This document shows, one piece after another, positions 5,068 to 6,608 of a stretch of 6,608 nucleotides of DNA. The DNA comes from Candidatus Kapaibacterium sp. (GTDB lineage Bacteria; Bacteroidota; Ignavibacteria; Kapaibacteriales; UBA2268): contig CALHRB010000230.1 in the NCBI GenBank assembly GCA_938038165.1, forward strand, positions 1-6,608, given 5' to 3'. A program made the translations under genes and the position numbers. How positions within the stretch are numbered: position 1 is the stretch's first letter; every line of letters begins with the position of its first letter. The notes beneath the pieces are model-generated. The model worked only from the letters and a program-made list of their open reading frames with translations, had not been told where the DNA came from and ran no database searches.

Positions 5068-5481
5068 CTAAACGAGTTTAGCTTCCCAAGTCAAATTGCA
5101 TCCGGATCGTTTGAACATTGCAGAAGCACTGCAATAAGTTGTTTCCGAAAGTTCAATAGACCTCTCCAGGTCTTTCAATTCAGCATCTGGGCTTTTAAGT
5201 TCGTAAATTAAATGAACATCGGTAAATACTTTCGGATGGCTGTCTGCTCTTTTTCCTTCAATATTCAAAGTAATACCTTCAACGGTTTTTCTTTTTTTTC
5301 TTAATATGCTTACTACATCCATCAGAGTGCAGGCTCCAAGAGCCTGAAGAAGAACCTCCATTGGAGTTGAAGCAGTATCATCACCTCCTACTTTGTCGGT
5401 GGTGTCAAAATAAGTAATATGATTACGGTTGTCAGTTCCCATAAAACGCATATTTTTATCAAGTTCAAGAGTAACCTTCAT
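5068..5481 (-). CDS. OsmC/YhfA-like family protein
   Basis: A 137-residue OsmC-fold protein, closer to the YhfA-like branch than to classical OsmC or Ohr. The N-terminal strands (VTLELDKNMRFMGTDNRN) lead to the family signature STPMEVLLQALGACTLMDVVSILRKKR, with Glu42 and reactive-type Cys51 at the start of the long central helix. A second Cys lies in TTYCSASAMFKRSG (Cys117). These two cysteines match the pair that reduces organic peroxides in OsmC/Ohr proteins. YhfA-like members are less well understood, so peroxidase activity is only likely. Length is typical and no signal peptide is present, so it is cytoplasmic. GGAGG (plus-strand 5486-5490) precedes the ATG by 4 nt, a strong start. It is convergent with the propeller gene, divergent from the DUF5362-like gene, and appears to be transcribed alone. 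Confidence 0.9.
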   Translation of the reverse strand: MKVTLELDKNMRFMGTDNRNHITYFDTTDKVGGDDTASTPMEVLLQALGACTLMDVVSILRKKRKTVEGITLNIEGKRADSHPKVFTDVHLIYELKSPDAELKDLERSIELSETTYCSASAMFKRSGCNLTWEAKLV

Positions 5482-5585
5482 TTTTCCTCCATTTATAAAA
5501 AGATTTTTTTTAAATAATAAAATTAATTAAATTTACTTATTACTCAATCAAAAAGACGTTTTTGTTTTATTTTTCTGGAGCAATT
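5482..5585. promoter_or_regulatory. Divergent intergenic region between osmC-like and DUF5362-like genes
   Basis: This 104-nt, very AT-rich region must serve two divergent genes. It carries the ribosome sites of both: GGAGG on the minus strand (5486-5490) and GGAG on the plus strand (5577-5580). A T8 run and AT stretch fill the middle. No clear operator or boxed promoter can be assigned. Confidence 0.4.
5577..5580 (+). promoter_or_regulatory. Shine-Dalgarno site setting the start of the DUF5362-like gene
   Basis: GGAG lies 5 nt before ATG 5586. An in-frame TTG at 5562 would add eight residues but lies upstream of this site, so ATG 5586 is preferred. Confidence 0.65.
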
Positions 5586-5981
5586 ATGAATGATATGATT
5601 AGCACCTCTATTAGTTATGATAATAACGATCCAAGGTTCATTGAGATGGTAAAAAAAATGGCTGCCGATATGAAATTTAACGGTATTTTTGTTATTATCT
5701 ATGGCGCATTAGTCTGCTTATCAATAATTGGTGCAGTTATTGGAATACCTCTTATATTTGCTGGATTAAGATTGAATGAAGCCTCGGATTTGTTCAAAAC
5801 CTATCTTAATTCCGGTGATTTCACATCGCTCTCGAACGCATTGGAACGTCAAGGAAGATACTTTTTTATAAACAAAGTTCTAATTATCATATCATTAATC
5901 TTACTTGCACTTTATATTGTACTAATAATTGTTCTAATCTCATCAGGCTTGTTTTTGGGAAGAGGGAATTTTGATTTTTAA
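5586..5981 (+). CDS. Small two-helix membrane protein, DUF5362-like
   Basis: A 131-residue integral membrane protein. A polar N-terminus (1-30) ends in MVKKMAADMKFNG. The first hydrophobic hairpin-like segment (about 32-60, IFVIIYGALVCLSIIGAVIGIPLIFAG) is followed by the amphipathic LRLNEASDLFKTYLNSGDFTSLSNALERQGRYF (61-93). A second long membrane segment (about 97-124) leads to a short Gly-rich tail. The 'M..NG...I..G...C..IIGA.IGIP.I.AGLRL..A' pattern fits DUF5362, a family of unknown function, recalled rather than searched. There is no signal peptide or enzymatic motif. Its stop is only 3 nt before the purE start, so the two are almost certainly co-transcribed and may be translationally coupled. 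No link between a membrane protein of this kind and purine synthesis is established. Confidence 0.78.
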   Translation: MNDMISTSISYDNNDPRFIEMVKKMAADMKFNGIFVIIYGALVCLSIIGAVIGIPLIFAGLRLNEASDLFKTYLNSGDFTSLSNALERQGRYFFINKVLIIISLILLALYIVLIIVLISSGLFLGRGNFDF

Positions 5982-5984
5982 CTA

Positions 5985-6485
5985 ATGGATAGAAATAAAG
6001 CAATAGTTGGTATTATTATGGGTAGCGATTCAGATCTACCCACAATGAAACAGGCAGCTGAAATTTGCAAGGAATTTGAAGTACCTTATGAAATGAAAGT
6101 TGTTTCAGCCCACAGGACTCCTCTCGATATGACAGAATATGGGCAAACAGCAAAAGCCAGAGGTTTAAAAGTAATAATTGCCGGCGCCGGTGGCTCAGCA
6201 CATCTTCCAGGAATGATTGCCGCAAATACTTCTTTACCGGTGATAGGTGTTCCGATTCAGTCAAAAGCCCTGAATGGTCTTGATTCTTTGCTTTCCATTG
6301 TACAGATGCCTCCTGGTGTCCCTGTAGCAACTGTAGCGATTGGAGCAGGTAAAAATGCCGGTCTTCTTGCAGTTGAAATTCTTTCCTTGTCCGACGAGAA
6401 ATTAATGAAGAAGATGATTGAGTACAAGGAAAAAATTGCTAAAGAATCCCGGGAAAAGAATAAGAATCCGGGTTTTATATTTTAA
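5985..6485 (+). CDS. purE: N5-carboxyaminoimidazole ribonucleotide mutase (class I PurE)
   Basis: A 166-residue class I PurE, the enzyme that moves the carboxyl group of N5-CAIR to give CAIR in purine biosynthesis; it works as an octamer in the cytoplasm. Signatures are MGSDSDLPTM (12-21), VVSAHRTP (39-46, with the catalytic-region His43), AGAGGSAHLPGMIAA (66-80), PVIGVPIQSKALNGLDSLLSIVQMPPGVPVATVAIG (85-120) and KNAGLLAVEIL (123-133). Length is normal. Class II PurE (CO2-using) lacks the SAHLPGM form, so the class I call is firm. Class I enzymes need N5-CAIR from PurK, which is not in this window. There is no Shine-Dalgarno; the gene starts 3 nt after the DUF5362-like stop, consistent with coupled translation. 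The Lys/Glu-rich C-terminal helix is usual. Confidence 0.96.
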   Translation: MDRNKAIVGIIMGSDSDLPTMKQAAEICKEFEVPYEMKVVSAHRTPLDMTEYGQTAKARGLKVIIAGAGGSAHLPGMIAANTSLPVIGVPIQSKALNGLDSLLSIVQMPPGVPVATVAIGAGKNAGLLAVEILSLSDEKLMKKMIEYKEKIAKESREKNKNPGFIF

Positions 6486-6496
6486 GACAATAATTA

Positions 6497-6530
6497 TTCA
6501 GGGTGATTTTTTCTCACCCTGAACTTTATT
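6497..6530. terminator. Hairpin terminator between purE and the convergent right-edge gene
   Basis: A perfect 10-bp stem, TTCAGGGTGA (6497-6506) with TCACCCTGAA (6514-6523), encloses a 7-nt T-rich loop. CTTTATT follows on the plus strand and an AT-rich run on the minus strand, so it can serve both convergent genes. Plus-strand use for purE is the better supported direction. Confidence 0.72.
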
Positions 6531-6608
6531 TAGTTGTTATAAATGAACTTTTTGATTATAGAGTTCTCGGGTGTTGACAGCCGGATAATATAGACTCCAT
6601 CTGGTATT
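6530..6608 (-). CDS. C-terminal end of a probable T9SS-secreted protein (runs off right edge)
   Basis: A minus-strand frame enters from the right edge and ends at TAA (6532-6530), showing only 25 residues: IPDGVYIIRLSTPENSIIKKFIYNN. This is the closing part of a type IX sorting domain: 'L..G.Y.(I/V)...' followed by a short loop and the terminal Lys-rich strand '(I)KKF(I)', as in the propeller protein of this window (PPGLYFVLV...GRFIKVNKF). The protein is therefore probably exported and cell-surface attached or released. Nothing can be said of its main domain. Confidence 0.7.
   Translation of the reverse strand, partial: IPDGVYIIRLSTPENSIIKKFIYNN

Noticed and set aside
6016..6330. 104-codon minus-strand frame inside purE
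   Set aside because: Antisense to a highly conserved enzyme, with no start signal or domain of its own.

Overview
This AT-rich window carries ten protein-coding genes: eight complete and one cut off at each edge. It looks like chromosomal DNA from the Bacteroidota/Ignavibacteria (Chlorobi-Kapabacteria) side of the FCB group. The evidence is a type IX secretion (T9SS, 'Por') C-terminal sorting domain on the protein at 3412-4989, a second such tail at the right edge, a predicted mature N-terminal Gln on three exported proteins, and AT-rich, A-tract-type start regions. The assignment to a class is inference; no rRNA or taxonomic marker is present.

Layout. The N-terminal 92 codons of a secreted protein run off the left end on the minus strand (1-278). 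Divergent from it is a TlpA/ResA-type exported thioredoxin-like protein (379-900), followed by an intrinsic terminator-like hairpin (901-930). A tightly spaced plus-strand cluster then follows (972-3153): a small outer-membrane beta-barrel-like protein, a BamE/SmpA-like lipoprotein, a second lipoprotein of unknown function, and a DUF302 protein. Gaps are 20-28 nt and three of the four genes have good Shine-Dalgarno sites. A 258-nt non-coding stretch (3154-3411) leads to a 525-residue beta-propeller protein that is a predicted T9SS cargo. It has eight calcium-loop repeats about 48 residues apart, interleaved with PQQ-type 'DG.(I/L)xW' repeats.

The propeller gene converges on a minus-strand OsmC/YhfA-like gene (5068-5481) across a good terminator. 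Divergent from OsmC is a two-gene unit: a small two-helix membrane protein (DUF5362-like) and, 3 nt later, class I purE. A hairpin after purE separates it from the last 25 codons of a minus-strand gene ending in a T9SS-type tail.

Functionally, seven of the ten products are predicted to be exported: one at each edge, the thioredoxin, the barrel, two lipoproteins and the propeller. The window is therefore mostly cell-envelope and secretion related, with purE the only recognisable core-metabolism gene. I see no phage, transposase, CRISPR array, tRNA or rRNA. The most unusual feature is a perfect 9-bp inverted repeat with a TTCC loop inside the coding sequence of the T9SS sorting domain. It resembles a dispersed palindromic repeat inserted in frame, and it overlaps a second 9-bp inverted repeat.
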